Assembly: GCA_037349315.1 (NCBI GenBank)
Contig: JBAIAC010000040.1
Location: 15,208,001-15,272,000, forward strand
Length of the DNA: 64,000 nucleotides
Reading direction: 5' to 3'
Source of the DNA: Chelydra serpentina
Taxonomy: Eukaryota > Chordata > Testudines > Chelydridae
Translations under genes and position numbers: made by a program
Shown here: one piece after another, positions 36,351 to 49,284 of the stretch
Layout: each line of letters begins with the position of its first letter
Numbering within the stretch: position 1 is the stretch's first letter
The notes under the pieces: generated by a model
Told to the model about the DNA's origin: nothing
The model's input: only the letters and a program-made list of their open reading frames with translations
The model's database searches: none

Positions 36351-38217
36351 ACTATAGATTTTCCTGATCAGTTTTTATGTAAGGTACATCAATGGGCTTA
36401 ATCATAGAACAACTTTACTTAAGCATCTTCTCTTGGATGAGGACAGAACTCCTAACTTTTCAAGTTACCAAGCAAAAATCCAAGAAAACCTAGCAAAGGT
36501 TTAACTTCTCAGACACTGAAAACTTTTTCCTGTGAAACAAACATTGAGAACTTTTAAGTTACTGTCTCTGAAATGGTTGGAGTAAACAACTCAGGAGGGG
36601 TCTACGCACTGTTTCTAAAGTCAAAATTACAATTATGTTGCTGCTGTTTTTTTTTCTTTCCATTTCTCTATTTAACAATGTAAGATATTTAAGGATGGTA
36701 CAGGTCAGGTATTAGCTTTCATGTGAAGTTCATTGTTCTGGCGTGATGTCTGCTTTTGTTTTGTGCCTTGTGTTCTGAAAACAGTGCTAACTTTTAAAGT
36801 TGTTTTGCAGCTGTCTCCTTTGCAAAGTGGCCTATGTTTGTATAATGCCATGTAGTAAGTTTTTCTGGTTTTTTGTTTTATTTTTTATTTTAAATCCCTG
36901 GTGCTTAAAACTTAACAAATAGAGATAAAACTGATCTGGAAGCCATTTTCACACTTGGAGTCCAAGGAGACAAAGAAGCGTCATTTTATTTTTCTGCAAC
37001 TACAGTGGAGACCTTTTATTGAATGCCCAGCATTCGCAAACTGTAAATCTGATCTTTTAAACTATTCTTAACTTCATCGGAAGTTAATATGATTTATTTA
37101 CCGTTTATATTCCAGATCTGAATAAATTTAATAGAAGTAAAGTAGATTAAGTAATAGGTCCAGATCTCTGTACTGGGTACAGTAATTGTTTTATAAAAAA
37201 GTTCCACTATAAAGATAGGATCAAAGGGATTGATGTGCAGCAAATGATTTATTCTGATATCAGGTTTTCACTGAACTGGATTTCATTGTACTGTTCTTTA
37301 ATAAGATGTTTACTGATATATTCCAGCTATACTGTATTTGGGATTTTTTAAAATTTAGCTAGTCTTTGTAAATAAGTCTTATTTCCATAATCTCTCCATT
37401 ACTGGTAGAAATTATACTTTCTTTTCAATTATGTTGAAGCGTGCTTATGCTAGGCTTGTTTGAGAGGCTCTGAGCATGTGTAACTCCCTTCAAGTCAATG
37501 GCATTTAGAGGTACAGAGTATCTACATGGATCAGGCCCTGATGTTGCAATGGGCTTATTACTTCCAGGGAGGTGCCAAGCCCCTTCAAAACCGAGTCATG
37601 TCCATGGTAACTACTTGTGTGACTAAGGAATATTCACATGAGGTGTAAATGTTGCTGGATTGGGCCTTAATCTTCATTTGCTCTCAGAGGGAGATGGGTC
37701 TTGTAATTTAAAACCAGATCCTACATCTCCAAAAATTGTGCAGAGAGTGTAAGCTAAGAACTGTAAATATTTTTTTAAATGATAAATCTTCCTGTCCACA
37801 CATTTTCATAATTAGCTCTTTGTAAACTTGCTTATTTCTGAATTCTCCAATGGTGAAAATGGCTTGAGCTTTGACTACTACATTGCATTTGCAATTACCA
37901 CCTTAATTATGAAGAACAATTGGGTGTAGGAGAGGAGTGTGGAGCCAATGCTGACCTTCCGTAAAATGTCTGTTGGATTAAACTCCAAAGTGACTTGCTA
38001 TGCTCAGTTTGGGAACTTTTCCTTTTATGTTAAAATAAACTTTTTTGGATCTCAACTAAATAAAATTTGGTTGCAAATCATTCGTGAAACCAGTGTGCTC
38101 CCTACTAAGTTTTTGGGTTCTCTGGTCAGATCATGAAGTCCATTAACTTTCTGAAAATAAGGAACCAAGGAGCCAAAAGTTATATTTGCACAATAAACAT
38201 ATTGGAATGGTAGAGTA
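36351..38217 (+). terminator. BCL7A: BCL7A 3' UTR with several poly(A) signals
   Basis: AT-rich sequence free of recognisable transposons until about 38.2 kb. AATAAA occurs at 37121-37126, 38034-38039 and 38192-38197, so alternative ends are possible. The last is the most likely distal end, but transcript data would be needed. About 37470-37540 resembles an old dispersed repeat. Confidence 0.5.
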
Positions 38218-41074
38218 ATTTCTCCCTTGAATTGTGTGTATGCTTAAAAATGTTGATAACTGGTCAATGGCTATCAGTTTGTATGTATATTACACTCAGA
38301 TTTAATTGATATTTTGTGAGAAAAATTCTATTTGATATATAAAATGGGCAAATTAAAAAAAAATCAGACTTTAAAAACACTGATTCACTAGCATTTTACT
38401 TTTGAATGCTAAAACTACATGAATCTGATGCCACCTTTGACAAGTAGTCATGTTTACTGATCACCATCTTCAGATGCATCCCAAAATGTTTTTAATTTTG
38501 ATTTTTCTACAAGTTTCCGAAGGGGTAGATAAGCTTTTTAATTTCAAAGCTGATTCCTGTACTTTAGGAAGAAAAATATAAATAGCACTAAAATACCTCA
38601 AATTTTTCATTAGATAGAAATGTTTATTGGCATTACTGACACCAACAGGTTTAACTAAAATTCCTTCTTTTCCTCCTGTGGCTTCTGCTCAGAACTGTGT
38701 CCATTGTACTGTGGCTTGGAAAACAAACCAGCTATTGCTAGTGGCTTTATTTCTAAAATAGTAACTTTTTATTTACAGCTTATACAAAATACATTCAGAA
38801 CTTTCTTTTAACCACAGATTCTAGTGACAGACAATTGAAAAAGCAGATAGGTTTGGGTTCCTTAAACCTGTTAGTGTCATTCTCTAAGAAGAGAGACCTT
38901 GACATTACCTGGTATGAAGAAATCCAAAATAATGTATAAGACTGTTGTTAGTCTTTCTTTGAAGTGCCTGATAACATTAATGGGCCAGTGGATGTGATTA
39001 AACACATTTTAATGCCAGAAAGTACAGATGTGACCAGACCAGAACATAGGATCCAAATCTACTTGAGGTTTGGAATCGCATCTAGATTCAGTATTTTGGC
39101 TTGGACCCATCTCTACCAGAAATTTTCTTTTATGAACTCACTGTAAAAGAGTGTATTGAAAGCATTGAGACATGAAGCAGAAGGGGAGTTGTAATTTACT
39201 TCAAGGTGACTGAAAGTTCTCATACAGCTAATGTTTTAGAAATAGTGCAAATATCAAGAAGTGCTTCCTTGCTACATGCTGAATGTTGGAGCTTCAGTTA
39301 CAAAAACAAAGGAAACTAGAAGCAAAAAAGTAAATTAGCTTAGGTTGTGGAACACATGAGAGAGCCTTCCAAATAAGTGATTTACTCAGCCAAACGTTTT
39401 ATAGCAGAACTATTCCTTGGAATTTTTATGCTTGGGAAAGTAGTTGTTAAACATTCCAAAAAGTGCTGGCACTTACAAAACAACAAATCAACAAGGCAGT
39501 ATAAAATATTGGTTTTGGGTGGCTATCTTCATACATAAACATTGTCATGTTTTGGAATGTTCTTTATATCTAAGGGTCTGTTAGAAGATGTAAAGAATTT
39601 TGTTTTTTTCCTCCAATACCTAATCGTTTTCCATCTTATGATTTTTGTGTGTGTTGTACAGCAGTATAATTTTTCACTTATTTATTCCATCAGTAGCTAT
39701 GGTTTGTACAATGTACAATGGTTTCATTTCAAAAATAAAATTAAAAAATCACAACATGAACATTGCGTGAATAATTTTTGATTAAGAAATTTAAGTTTAA
39801 GAAGTTCAGTTTGTTTCTAATTTAAAATAAATCAATTTTTAAATAGTTTTTTTTTAAATTGTGCATTCTGTGGTATCTAATTCCATAATACGTAAAACAA
39901 ATATTGCAATCTTCCTGTTTCTTACTGAACTACAGTGTCGTAATACTGCTTCAGTACGACCTTGCTAAATTGCATGGATGAATGAGTGGTCTCATGGAAT
40001 TAAAGGAGTGAGTAAACAAATCCAATAAAAGAGCAAGATTACTGGATCCCACAAGGTACTCTGATTATTTAAAGTGCTGAGTATTGCTTTGATACTTCAC
40101 AGGATCATATGCTGTAGTGTATTTTGTAAAACAAACAAACAAAACTTGTAATGCAGACAAATCACTGTAGTGATGTTGTGTTGAATTTTTGCTGAGAAGT
40201 GGGGAAACTGTTAGTGCAACTTCGGTAAAGTGACTTCAGATTACTAAAATTCCACTGTATGATTTCTTGCTCCCCATCGGTGTACTCTGCAATGTACAGA
40301 CACAATGAGAGATGTGGCCTCTACCCTAAGCGTCCATATTTCCCATTTTTTCAGGACACTTGAATTGTTCCAATTTTCATTTCATTAATAATTTTTTTTG
40401 TTTAGAACCACAAAATGTTCAAGATGTACTGCTGTACCAAGTATAATTTGGTCTGTGTTTACTGGGAACACTCAGTCTAGTAGAACAAGTGTTCAGTGTG
40501 ATAAACAGTGTTTTGGAGTGAATGGAAAAGTCGAATGCTATCAAAATGACGCTTTTTCTGGAAGTGAATGTTAATGACAATTGTTCATTGTTTCATGATA
40601 AATTTATTCAGACACTTACTGGAAAACGTCCTGTACTCAGAAATATACCTGTGTCACTGAGTCAGGCATTAGCAATAGTAAAGTCAGCACATACAAAAGA
40701 ACACTTTAAAAATTATATTTCATTACCCTAAAAAGTTGCTGTAAAAATGGCCTATTTTTTTATTTTGAAAACATGGTCCTTTTATCCCTGCCCCAAAGAT
40801 CTTACATTCTAAATTAGACTGTATAGATCAAGCATATTTACACATTGAATGGCCTGATAGCAATTCACTCTCAAAGTTGTGCTGATGGGAGTTTTATTTA
40901 ATACAATACTCACATTTTTAGTGCATTATCTCAGGCATCACAGAAGGTGTGTGTAAAAGGGGGATTTGCATGAAGAGAATTTGCTTGTTGTACAAGAAAG
41001 GAAACTGTTTCAAGCATGGAGTGAAAGGATGCATGATGTGAAGTGTAAGAGAAAAGTCCCTTTGAGCAAAATAA

Positions 41075-41235
41075 CCTATATCAGCAAAAATGCAGTTTTG
41101 CCAGTATAACTGTTTACACTATGGACTTTTGTTGACGCACTTGTTGGTTGCAAATTGTACCTCCTCACACCCCCTCACTGACATAGTTGTGCTGCCAAAA
41201 GTTTATAGTGCTGCCTGTAGAGACTATAACTTGGA
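41075..41235. repeat. Fragment of a TIR DNA element
   Basis: 'gccagtataactgtttacactatgg' and 'cactgacatagttgtgctgccaaaag' resemble arms of the GTCTACAC-type elements (compare 19280-19573). No clean ends. Confidence 0.4.
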
Positions 41236-41265
41236 GAGGGGAAGTTAAGACAAAATGCATAAAGT

Positions 41266-41282
41266 GGGGGGGGGGGGGGGGG
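41266..41282 (+). repeat. G17 homopolymer tract
   Basis: Seventeen consecutive G residues. Confidence 0.93.
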
Positions 41283-41807
41283 ATTGTAGTGGTTGACCTA
41301 CATCAGTGAGTGTTAGGACTGTGCCCTAATTCTGTATATATTGTATGGCTGACTATGGAGATATGTAAATACAGGTATGAACATGAGAATCAAAGTAAAA
41401 CTGACGAGTTTAGATTAAAGTCCCATTTGCTGTTTACCATTTATACTTGTTTATTTTATTCAATCTGGACTTTTAAAGTGTTACCTTTTAATAGAGAGAG
41501 GTATTAACTGTGCAGGTAAAAATATGTAAAAAGAAATAACCCATGTGATTTTTGGCCTGACATTGTCCAAACAAGATTACATTTTGGACAGCTAACTGGT
41601 GGTGTGGGGCTAGTGGTCCTTTCCCCCACTTTGGCTGCTTATATTTTGTGTTTTTAACATGGGCTCAGAAATAATTGGCAGCAGAATCCTAGAAGAGACT
41701 TATTGTCTCAGGTAGACTACCACCCCATGACCAGTGCTGGATTGTTCCTTCTCTTGTGCAGTTCACTTTTAACTGTCCTAGTCACCGAGGTTTCCGCCAC
41801 TTCTCAT

Positions 41808-42195
41808 AGACTTTAAGGTCAGAAGGGACCATTATGATCATCTAGTCTGACCTCTTGCACAATGCAGGCCACAGAATCTCACCCACCCACTCCTACAATA
41901 ACCCTCTCACTTATGTCTCCGCTATTGAAGTCCTCAAATCATGGTTTAAAGACTTCAAGATGCAGAGAATCCTCCAGCAAGTGACCCGTGCCCCATGCTG
42001 AAGAGGAAGGCGAAAAACCCTCAGGGCCTCTGCCAATCTGCCCTGGAGGAAAATTCCTTCCCGACCCCAAATATGGCGATCAGCTAAACTCTGAGCGTGT
42101 GGGCAAGACTCACCAGCCAGACATCCAGGAAAAATTTCTCTGTAGTAACTTCTAACATCCCATCACCGGCCATTGAGCCTATTTACCTATTTAGG
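41808..42195 (-). repeat. CR1 LINE 3' region
   Basis: 'aaggtcagaagggaccattatgatcatctagtctgacctc' is the reverse complement of the CR1 3' terminal region. The following 'ggaggaaaattccttcccgacccc' belongs to the same repeat as found in reptiles. Confidence 0.8.
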
Positions 42196-42890
42196 AAGGT
42201 CTAGCAAGAAATTTAGTGGGTGACAGTTTGTCATCCTGTGACAGTTTCACCTTAAGGGCCAGAGCCTACTCACCTTATGTGAGGTACTCATCATCCCCAG
42301 TTCCCTATACACTTTGGGCCAGGGTCTTTGATCTGTGCTTTTTTTGTCTAGCTTTTCCCACCCACTGTAAACTGTTCTATAAAATATAAAAATAATAGGA
42401 ATTTCCCCGTCTAATCAATGATATTGTCCAGACTCCAAAGAAAAGGTGCAGTTTAAACTTAATTTTTTTTTTAGTTGGTGTCCACTAGGAGGAGTAGAAA
42501 GCAGTTCTGTTCCATTTGCAATGGGCTATAGCAGGAAGGGCAATCACACTCAGCCAGAGCCCAACAGCAAGGATGATGCCCTCTTCATTATAAACAGGAC
42601 TGGCTAGAGCAGTGGTTCTCAACCTTCCCAGACGTACCCTTTCAGGAGTCTGATTTATCTTGCATACCCCCAGTTTCACCTCACTTAACCACTTGCTTAC
42701 AAAAATCAGACTTAAAAATACAAAAGTGTCACTATTACTGAATAATTGTTTACTTTCTCATTTTTAGCATATAACAAAATAAAATGACTGGAATATAAAT
42801 ATTGTACTTGCATTTTAGTATATAGTATGTAGAGCAGTAGAGAGTCATTGTCTGAAATTTTAGTTTGTACTGACTTCACTTGTGCTTTCT

Positions 42891-43664
42891 AGGGTTGGTC
42901 CTTCTTTGAGCAGGGTGTTGGACTAGATCAGGGTTTTTCAAAGTTTGGGTTGCAACCCAGTACTGGGTCACAGCATGTAAGGCACTGGATCGCCTTGCTC
43001 AGCACCCAGGGACTCTAGCGGCTCTGGTCAGCACCGCCAATCGGGACGTTAAAAGTCCCGTCGGCGGTTTTGCCCAGCTAAGGCAGGCTAGTGCCTACCT
43101 GTTCTGACACCACGCTGCAACCCGGAAGCGGCCAGCAGTGGGTCTGGCTTCTAGGCAGAAGGGAGAGGGGGCCACGGGGCTCCGCGCACTGCCTCTGCCC
43201 TGAGCACTGGCTCTGCACTCCCATTGGCCGGTTCCCAATGGGTGCTGTGGGGGCGGTGCCTGTGGGCGAGAACCACGTGGAGCTGCTTGCACACCTCTGC
43301 CTAGGAGCCCAGACCTGCTGCTGGCTGCTTCTGGGGCGCAGCACGGTCTGTAGTGCCAGGACAGGCGGGAAGCCTGCCTCTGCACTCCAGCTGCGATGCT
43401 GACTGGGAGCCACCGGAGGTAAGCCCATGCCCCAACCCTGAGCCCCCCCAAACCTGGAGCCCCTTGTACCCCAAATCCCTCATCCCTGGCCCCACCTCAG
43501 AGCCTGCCCCCCTCCCACATCCCAAACCCCTCATCCCCAGCTCCGTTGGGTTGTGGGTATCAACGATTTTCTTCAACTGGGTCGCCAGAAAAAAAGTATG
43601 AAAACCACGGGACTAGATGACCTCCTGAGGTCTCTTCCAACTCTAATCTTCTATAATTCTATGT
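42891..43664 (+). repeat. CR1 3' end split by hAT element B
   Basis: The left piece 'agggttggtccttctttgagcagggtgttggactagat' (about 42891-42928) and the right piece 'gactagatgacctcctgaggtctcttccaactctaatc' through 'ttctatg' (43611-43663) together give a normal CR1 3' terminus. Confidence 0.85.
42929..43610. mobile_element. hAT element B, inner member of the nest
   Basis: Perfect 8-bp duplication GACTAGAT (42921-42928 and 43611-43618) inside CR1. Ends CAGGGTTTTTCAAAG and GTATGAAAACCACGG (decayed partner). 682 bp, GC-rich interior, no transposase. Confidence 0.88.
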
Positions 43665-43917
43665 AGCCTGTTGTAAAATGAGGCAAATATCTAGATGCAT
43701 TGATGTGCCCCCTGGAAGACCTCTGTGTACCCCTGCTTGTGAACCATTGGGCTAGAGCATTTCAAGGCTGCAGGCAGCTCTGGGGTGGCATTGGTTGTTG
43801 CAGCAGCAGGGTGTTAGTCACAGCTAAGACAGAAACTTCTCGATTCCCTCTGTGTGTATGGAAGAAACACGTCTGTCTCCCATCTTCACTGTAAATAACC
43901 CAGTTGTCACTTTGCAA

Positions 43918-44041
43918 TGGGATGACCAGACAGCAAATGTGAAAAATTGGGATGGTGGGTGGGGGGGTAATAGGAGCCTATATAAGAAAAAGACCCAAAA
44001 ATCAGGACTGTCCCAAAAAATCAGGACATCTGGTCACCCTA
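43918..44041. mobile_element. 124-bp hAT MITE, copy 2
   Basis: Perfect duplication CTTTGCAA (43910-43917 and 44042-44049). The right end TCTGGTCACCCTA is intact; the left is TGGGATGACCAGA. Same length and interior ('acagcaaatgtgaaaaat', 'caggactgtccc') as the copy at 10248-10371. Confidence 0.93.
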
Positions 44042-44338
44042 CTTTGCAATTAAGCTGTAACATAACTGCCTTGCAGCCCTGTGTAGCTAGGGAGAGGAAG
44101 GAGGTCAGTGGAGAAAGTTCTGCTGGCCCCACCCTGTACATATGGAGGGGAAGCGAAAATGCTGCCTTTTGGTTTGAAGCTGGGTGCTGCATTGCAGCAA
44201 AGCCAGGCAGGTTGTAATGTGGTGATTACAGTGCTGGTATCTGGGGAGTTGGTGTGGCAGGGGCCATCGTAGTGTATTTGGAGGATGTGCCAGAGGAATT
44301 GCCGTGAGTTGTTTGAGGGATGGGAGTGCAGGCCTTAG

Positions 44339-44545
44339 TGTCATAGAACCCTTGGGTTAGAAGGGACTGCAAAGGTCATCTAGTCTAACCCCTTGCCATG
44401 ATGCAGGATTTGTTATGTCTAATCATCCAAGACAGATGGCTGTCCAGCCTCCTTTTGAAAACCTCCAGTGAAGGAGCTTCCTCAGCTTCCCAAGGCTGTC
44501 TTGTTCTTTGGGGTGTTTGGTGGGAGCAGGGGTACTACCCTGCAT
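44339..44545 (-). repeat. CR1 LINE 3' region
   Basis: 'agaagggactgcaaaggtcatctagtctaaccccttgc' then 'ggctgtccagcctccttttgaaaacctccagtgaagg', the reverse complement of a CR1 3' end. Confidence 0.85.
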
Positions 44546-44699
44546 CATCCTGTCTGACCTGTAGAGTACAAGTCCCTGCCCCCAAAAGTTCTCTTTCTTT
44601 GTCTGTACAGCGCCTAGCACAATGGAACCGGGATCGCAGTTCCCAAATGTGACCATAATATAATGAGCAGGAGCATTGCCTGCATGTATGTGTGGCAGG

Positions 44700-45105
44700 T
44701 ATTCTTTGGAGGTGCAGGGTGATTCTACTATAGGTATTGGAGGGGAGGGGAGGGGAGAAGGTGCCAGGGGGCTTATTGTATAGATATGTGGATGGGTGTT
44801 TAGGGGATTGTAGTGGCTGTATGGTAGCAGGGAAGGGCTCCAAAGACGGCAGTGGAAAAGGTTGGTTTGGGTGGGTTATAGTGCAGGAATTAAGGAAAGG
44901 CTTTACAGGCGCAGGGGGAGGTTGGGGGCACATGTGGGTTGCCTCAGGAGGAGTTCGTGGGGTGCATGCATTGCAGGGGTGGGGTTGAAGTTCAGGGGGG
45001 ATGCAGTGCTGAGGAAAGTGGGGTGTAAGGGTGGTTGGTGGGGTGCAGTGGCAGGGAGGGGCAGGGCCGTAGAGGCTGGGGTGTAGGCCCTGCACTGCCC
45101 AGGAA
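44700..45105. other. G-rich intergenic DNA before MLXIP
   Basis: Runs of GGGGAGGGGAGGGGAG (about 44740-44757) and many GGTGG words, not CpG-rich. Could form G-quadruplexes on the + strand. No gene. Confidence 0.6.
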
Positions 45106-45351
45106 CACAGGTAGGGGCTGCCCCCCCCCCCCTTGGAGGGGCTGCCTGGCCTCTCTCAGACAGGTGCAGTCCTGGTCCAGGGCGCCCCCCCCCCGCCCCA
45201 ATCGGCTGCCGCTGCCCCTGCCCCAGAGCGGGCCGGCGGGGCGCGGGCCCCGGCTCCTTTAAGGGGCGGTGCCAGACCGAGGGGCGGGGGTGGGGGCGGG
45301 CCGGGCGTCGGGAGGGGTCCGCGGCCGTAGCAGTAGCGGGAGGCTCGGGCC
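45106..45351 (+). promoter_or_regulatory. MLXIP: MLXIP CpG-island promoter and 5' UTR
   Basis: CpG- and GC-box-rich (GGGGCGGTG near 45265, GGGGGCGGG near 45292), no TATA box. CpG density stays high through exon 1 and falls away by about 45900. The transcription start is not resolvable. Confidence 0.75.
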
Positions 45352-45716
45352 ATGGCCGCCGACGTGTTCATGCGGCCGGGCCGGCTGCCCGGGGCGGTGG
45401 GGCCCGTGTCGCGGCGGGCGGAGCCGGACGAGGACTCCTCGGACACGGACGATGGGGGCTCCCCGGCGGGGCGGCGGCCCGGGCCGCGGCGGGGGCAGCC
45501 CGCGGGGCCCCAGATCATCCACTCGGGCCACTTCATGGTCTCGTCGCCGCACAGCGAGCACCCGCCCAAGAAGGGCTACGACTTCGACACGGTCAACGAG
45601 CAGACGTGCCAGACCTACCGCTTCGGGGCGGCGCGGGGCGGCGGCGGCGCCGGGGGGCGCCTCAGCATCGACGCCTCCCTCACCAAGCTCTTCGAGTGCA
45701 TGAGCCTGGCCTACAG
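45352..45716 (+). CDS. MLXIP: MLXIP (MondoA) coding exon 1
   Basis: The ATG sits in GGCCATGG, a strong initiation context. The exon gives 121 residues and two bases of the next codon (CTACAG, then donor GTGCGG). Residues about 55-92 (IIHSGHFMVSSPHSEH, then PPKKGYDFDTVNEQTCQTYR) and about 104-120 (LSIDASLTKLFECMSLA) match the first Mondo conserved regions; in the family the latter works as a CRM1-dependent export signal. An acidic stretch (EPDEDSSDTDD, residues 24-34) and Gly/Arg-rich linkers lie between. Known role: MondoA pairs with MLX and activates glucose-6-phosphate-responsive genes, shuttling between cytoplasm/mitochondrial surface and nucleus. The remaining exons lie beyond the window. 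Confidence 0.93.
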
Positions 45717-46564
45717 GTGCGGTGGGGGGGGCTTGAAAGGGGCAGGGGGCTCCCTAGGGGCGCTGGGGGGGGTGTCTTGGGCAACGGGGGGCTCCAGGAG
45801 GGAGAGTGCCTGGGGCAGCAGGACGCGCCAGTAGGCTGGGGGCTCCCTGGGGTGGGGTTAGGGATGTCTAGGACAACAGGGGGTTCCCTGGGGGGGTGAA
45901 GAGGTTGATGGTCCAGGATGTTGGGCGCGGGGGACAGGGGACCCCCCAGGGGGCTGATGGGATTTGGTGGGGGCTGGGGGCACTCAGGGGACAGCAGTGG
46001 TACACAGGAGTATTAGTTCAAAGGGCGGGGGGGAAACCCCTTAAAGCCTGGGCGCAAGGGCCCGGTACCAGACTAGGGGGAGACTGGGGTATAAAGGGGC
46101 TGGCGGAGTTGAGCATTCGTGCGTCTGCCCTTAGTTCTTCCAGAGACCTGGGGAGGGAGCAGGGGAAACCCTGAAACCTGTTAGGGGACATGGAACAGCC
46201 TCGGGAGTTGGGAGGCGATGCAGAGGGGTGAGCTAACAGGGATTTGGAGATACAGCTCTCTGGGTACAACAATAGGTTGTGAGGCAGGAACTGGTAACCG
46301 TACTAGACACATACGTACTGTGCAAGATTATACACTTGCACAAGTGCTCTGGATAGGAAAACTCCCCCTGCAGTATGTTTAAGGTGGATGGATAGCTCTG
46401 CCCAGTAATGTCAATAGCTACCTCCTGCATGGCCCTTGGTCCCAGCTATGGCCACCTACCCTTCCAGAAGGCATCAATGTCAGACTCCGAATGAGGGATG
46501 GTTTAAAAGAAAGAGGGTGGAAGATGAGTGGAGTAAACCTGAGAAATGTATTAGCTGAGTATTC

Positions 46565-47295
46565 TGGAACTGCAGTTTTTGCATGTAGAGGCCAGTGTCT
46601 GTCCCTCCCCACCAGGCCCGGAGGGAGGTCATGCCCCCTTGCTTCCACATCTCTGGAAAAGCCAGTTTAAAGGGGACTTAGCAGCCTCTGAGGTCCTGGC
46701 CTGCTAGGCAGCAGAGAATCTAGGGATCGGGCACTCCAGCAGGGCAGAGCACCAAATGGTCTCTCACCTGACATCCTAACTCAGGCAGACAGCAGAAAAC
46801 ATTAGCCTCTTGGCCTAAGGTGGGTAGGTAGCATTCCCAGGGTGGGGTGGCTGCAGGAAGGATAGGGGGACCTGGGCCAACCCTGCTCCACCAAGTCCCA
46901 GCCCAGAGACCTGACAGCGACAGCTCTGAGACTGGGTCAGCAGGGATCCCACCAAGACACACAAACCAGTTCTTTGACACTACAACCAGACTACTGTCTG
47001 GTGTCCCTGGGCTACTTCCTATAACCCACTGATTGTGTACCTTCACTCTGTGGGTGTCCTCTTATCGCCTCAGGGTACACAGCTAGCAACAGTCCCAGCA
47101 GCTCCTAGGTCCCACTTGGGCACAAACCCCAGTGGGGAACATCTACCTCCCTCACCAGCTGCAGGGCCTGCCTTTTATACTTCCTGTCTGCCCCTCTGCT
47201 TTGGACATGGCTGGCCTGGCTCTGCCCACCAGGGGGGCAGATGGTGGTTTCTCCTCAGGTCCAGAGGAAGGTCATGTCCCCTCGCTATACTCCAC
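46565..47295. repeat. Unclassified moderately GC-rich repeat-like segment
   Basis: Two similar stretches, around 46604-46650 (CCACCAGGCCCGGAGGGAGG) and around 47227-47293 (CCACCAGG ... CCAGAGGAAGGTCATGTCCC), bracket about 600 bases. The composition differs from both flanks. Could be an old LTR-type insertion; not proven. Confidence 0.3.
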
Positions 47296-49284
47296 ATTTG
47301 ATATAAATAAACTACAGAAGCAGAGAAAAGGGTTGTGGGGGAGAGAGGTAAATGCAGGTTTGAAAATGGGTGACTTGCATAGTAATTTTAGTATATTTAA
47401 GACAGACGGTGCCAGTGGGGCCTAAAACAGTTCTGAAATGGCTTAACCTAGGGAGTGACTGGCTTTAAAAATCCCTTCCAAAGCTATCGTCAGTCTGCAT
47501 TGTGACAGACATCAGAGAAAGGACCGTTAGTGCACAATCTCATAAGGTCTGGTGACAATCCCTTTTGTGGTGTGGTGGAAAATATAGTAATGTTGGAGCA
47601 GAACCTGTGGGAAGAGCATATGAACAGTAAAGCTTTTTCTTTTACTTTCAGTATTTATTTACTTTCTGTTTTGTTCATTGTATCTAAATTACTTTTATTT
47701 AAATGAAACAGCAAAACTTTAAAGTATCTGTAAAACATTTTGGGGACTTAGCATTATAGAGGCAAAGCTTGTATCCCTGTATACAATTAAAGTTCTGGAC
47801 GAAGAGAGATCTTCATTGCATCTAATATGGGTTGCAAAGGGAACAAATAGGTCTAGCTTCAGTATATGATGAGAATTAAAAATAAAAGGACTTGATTCTG
47901 AGAAAATCTGAGCTCTTCCTGCCTCTATAGACTTCAGTGGAAGTTGCAAATGCTCAACACCTCTTGGGATTGGGCCCAAAGTTAGCAGCAACAGTTAATG
48001 GCAAAGCCGAATAATTTGTCAAGGGCAGAATAAAAGTTTCTACCTCTTTTTCTTTTCCTGTTCATAAGAAGAGTAGCCAGCTATTTGTTTGCATTCCAAG
48101 AAATGATTAGTCAGCATCTTTCATTATTTTACAGTAATACTTTATTTAACGTTGTTGTTGCGGTGATTGGAGTTTGTTGATAGTACTTCCTGAATTTATT
48201 TAGACATGTTACTAGAACTTCAGTCTTGCCTTCCACCTTTTTAGTAAGATATTATGCCAACACTTATCGCCCGTGTCTGTAGTCTTCCACATTGGAGACA
48301 GGGACATAAGCAATCATGCTGTGGAACAGAAATGGGTTTTTGAGAAGATGCATGTCTGCTTGAAGCTTTTGGCTCTTGAGATACTACTGGGAATGTTTAA
48401 GGGAGAAAGTCAATTTGGATTCACATTTTTAGATTTTGATTAAAATGGGAAATTCTTCAAAACTTATAAATTAATATGTTCCCTTTAAATTAAAAATATT
48501 TTAACTTGAAATTTAGTCGATTTAGTCAAATAAAGAAAATGAATTTCAGCAATTCCTGATATGCCCTGTTATTTTTTTGTGGTTTTACAGCCACATTTTT
48601 ATATTTTATTTTAAAAATGTTCTTTTCAGGTGTTGCTATGTAAAAGACTCACAAAGTAAAGGGGAAACTGATGATGCATGAGAAATAGTGTAACTGGCTA
48701 GACATACAATTTTGTGAAGTATGCAGTCCAATGAAACTGACTCCTTTCTTTTGATTACCTTAACAATTGTTAGTAGGTAAATAATTTCCATGAAGAAGAA
48801 TTTATTGTAAATTGTGTATAAATGTTGTGAACTCAAACAGGAGAGTTTTGTGCTAATACATGAGTATATGTAAAACAGAATGTAAAACTAACCAGTCTGC
48901 TTTCACTGTCTAAACTAAGAGAAATGCAAAAGGTAAATCATCAGCATAAAGGTTGTTAAAGTAATCTAGATTTAAATGTTTTTCACTTTTTACTTTAGTG
49001 TGTTCATTTATTTTTATATATGTATATATTAATTAATTTACTAGTGTATTATTAAGATTTTGAAAATTGGTGGTCATATTTAGTGAGGGAGCAATTCTGT
49101 GGTGGTAATTTGTGCTTATTGAAAATAGCCAGTTGTCATACAAACACTGACCCTGTATTTTATTTTATTTTAGCAAATGTCATTATTCTGATATTCTGGC
49201 CCTATGTATTGAGAGGAGAATATGTCAAGAAACAGAAAATACCTTTTCAGTAGATTCCAGTTAAAGACTTAGATGTTCTCTATC

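Larger units (their letters stand above)
38218..41800. other. Intergenic DNA between BCL7A and MLXIP, AT-rich
   Basis: No gene-like frame. Contains a worn DNA-element fragment (41075-41235) and a G17 tract (41266-41282). Further unannotated BCL7A 3' UTR could extend into the first part. Confidence 0.5.
42610..43749. mobile_element. hAT element A, outer member of a three-level nest
   Basis: Perfect 8-bp duplication GGCTAGAG at 42602-42609 and 43750-43757. Ends CAGTGGTTCTCAACCTTCCC and GTGAACCATTG. Its own sequence is 42610 to about 42890 and about 43665-43749; the middle is a CR1 end that itself carries another hAT. Confidence 0.88.

Noticed and set aside
43078..43601. Several 80-118 codon frames
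   Set aside because: They fall within the inner hAT element (42929-43610) and have no family resemblance.
44535..45095. 186-codon minus-strand frame rich in Pro/Thr/His
   Set aside because: It is the complement of G-rich intergenic DNA before the MLXIP island; low-complexity translation.
45156..45703. Other frames over MLXIP exon 1 (137, 144, 100 codons)
   Set aside because: They are shadows of the real frame in a CpG island. Only the frame starting at 45352 carries the Mondo conserved motifs and ends at a donor site.
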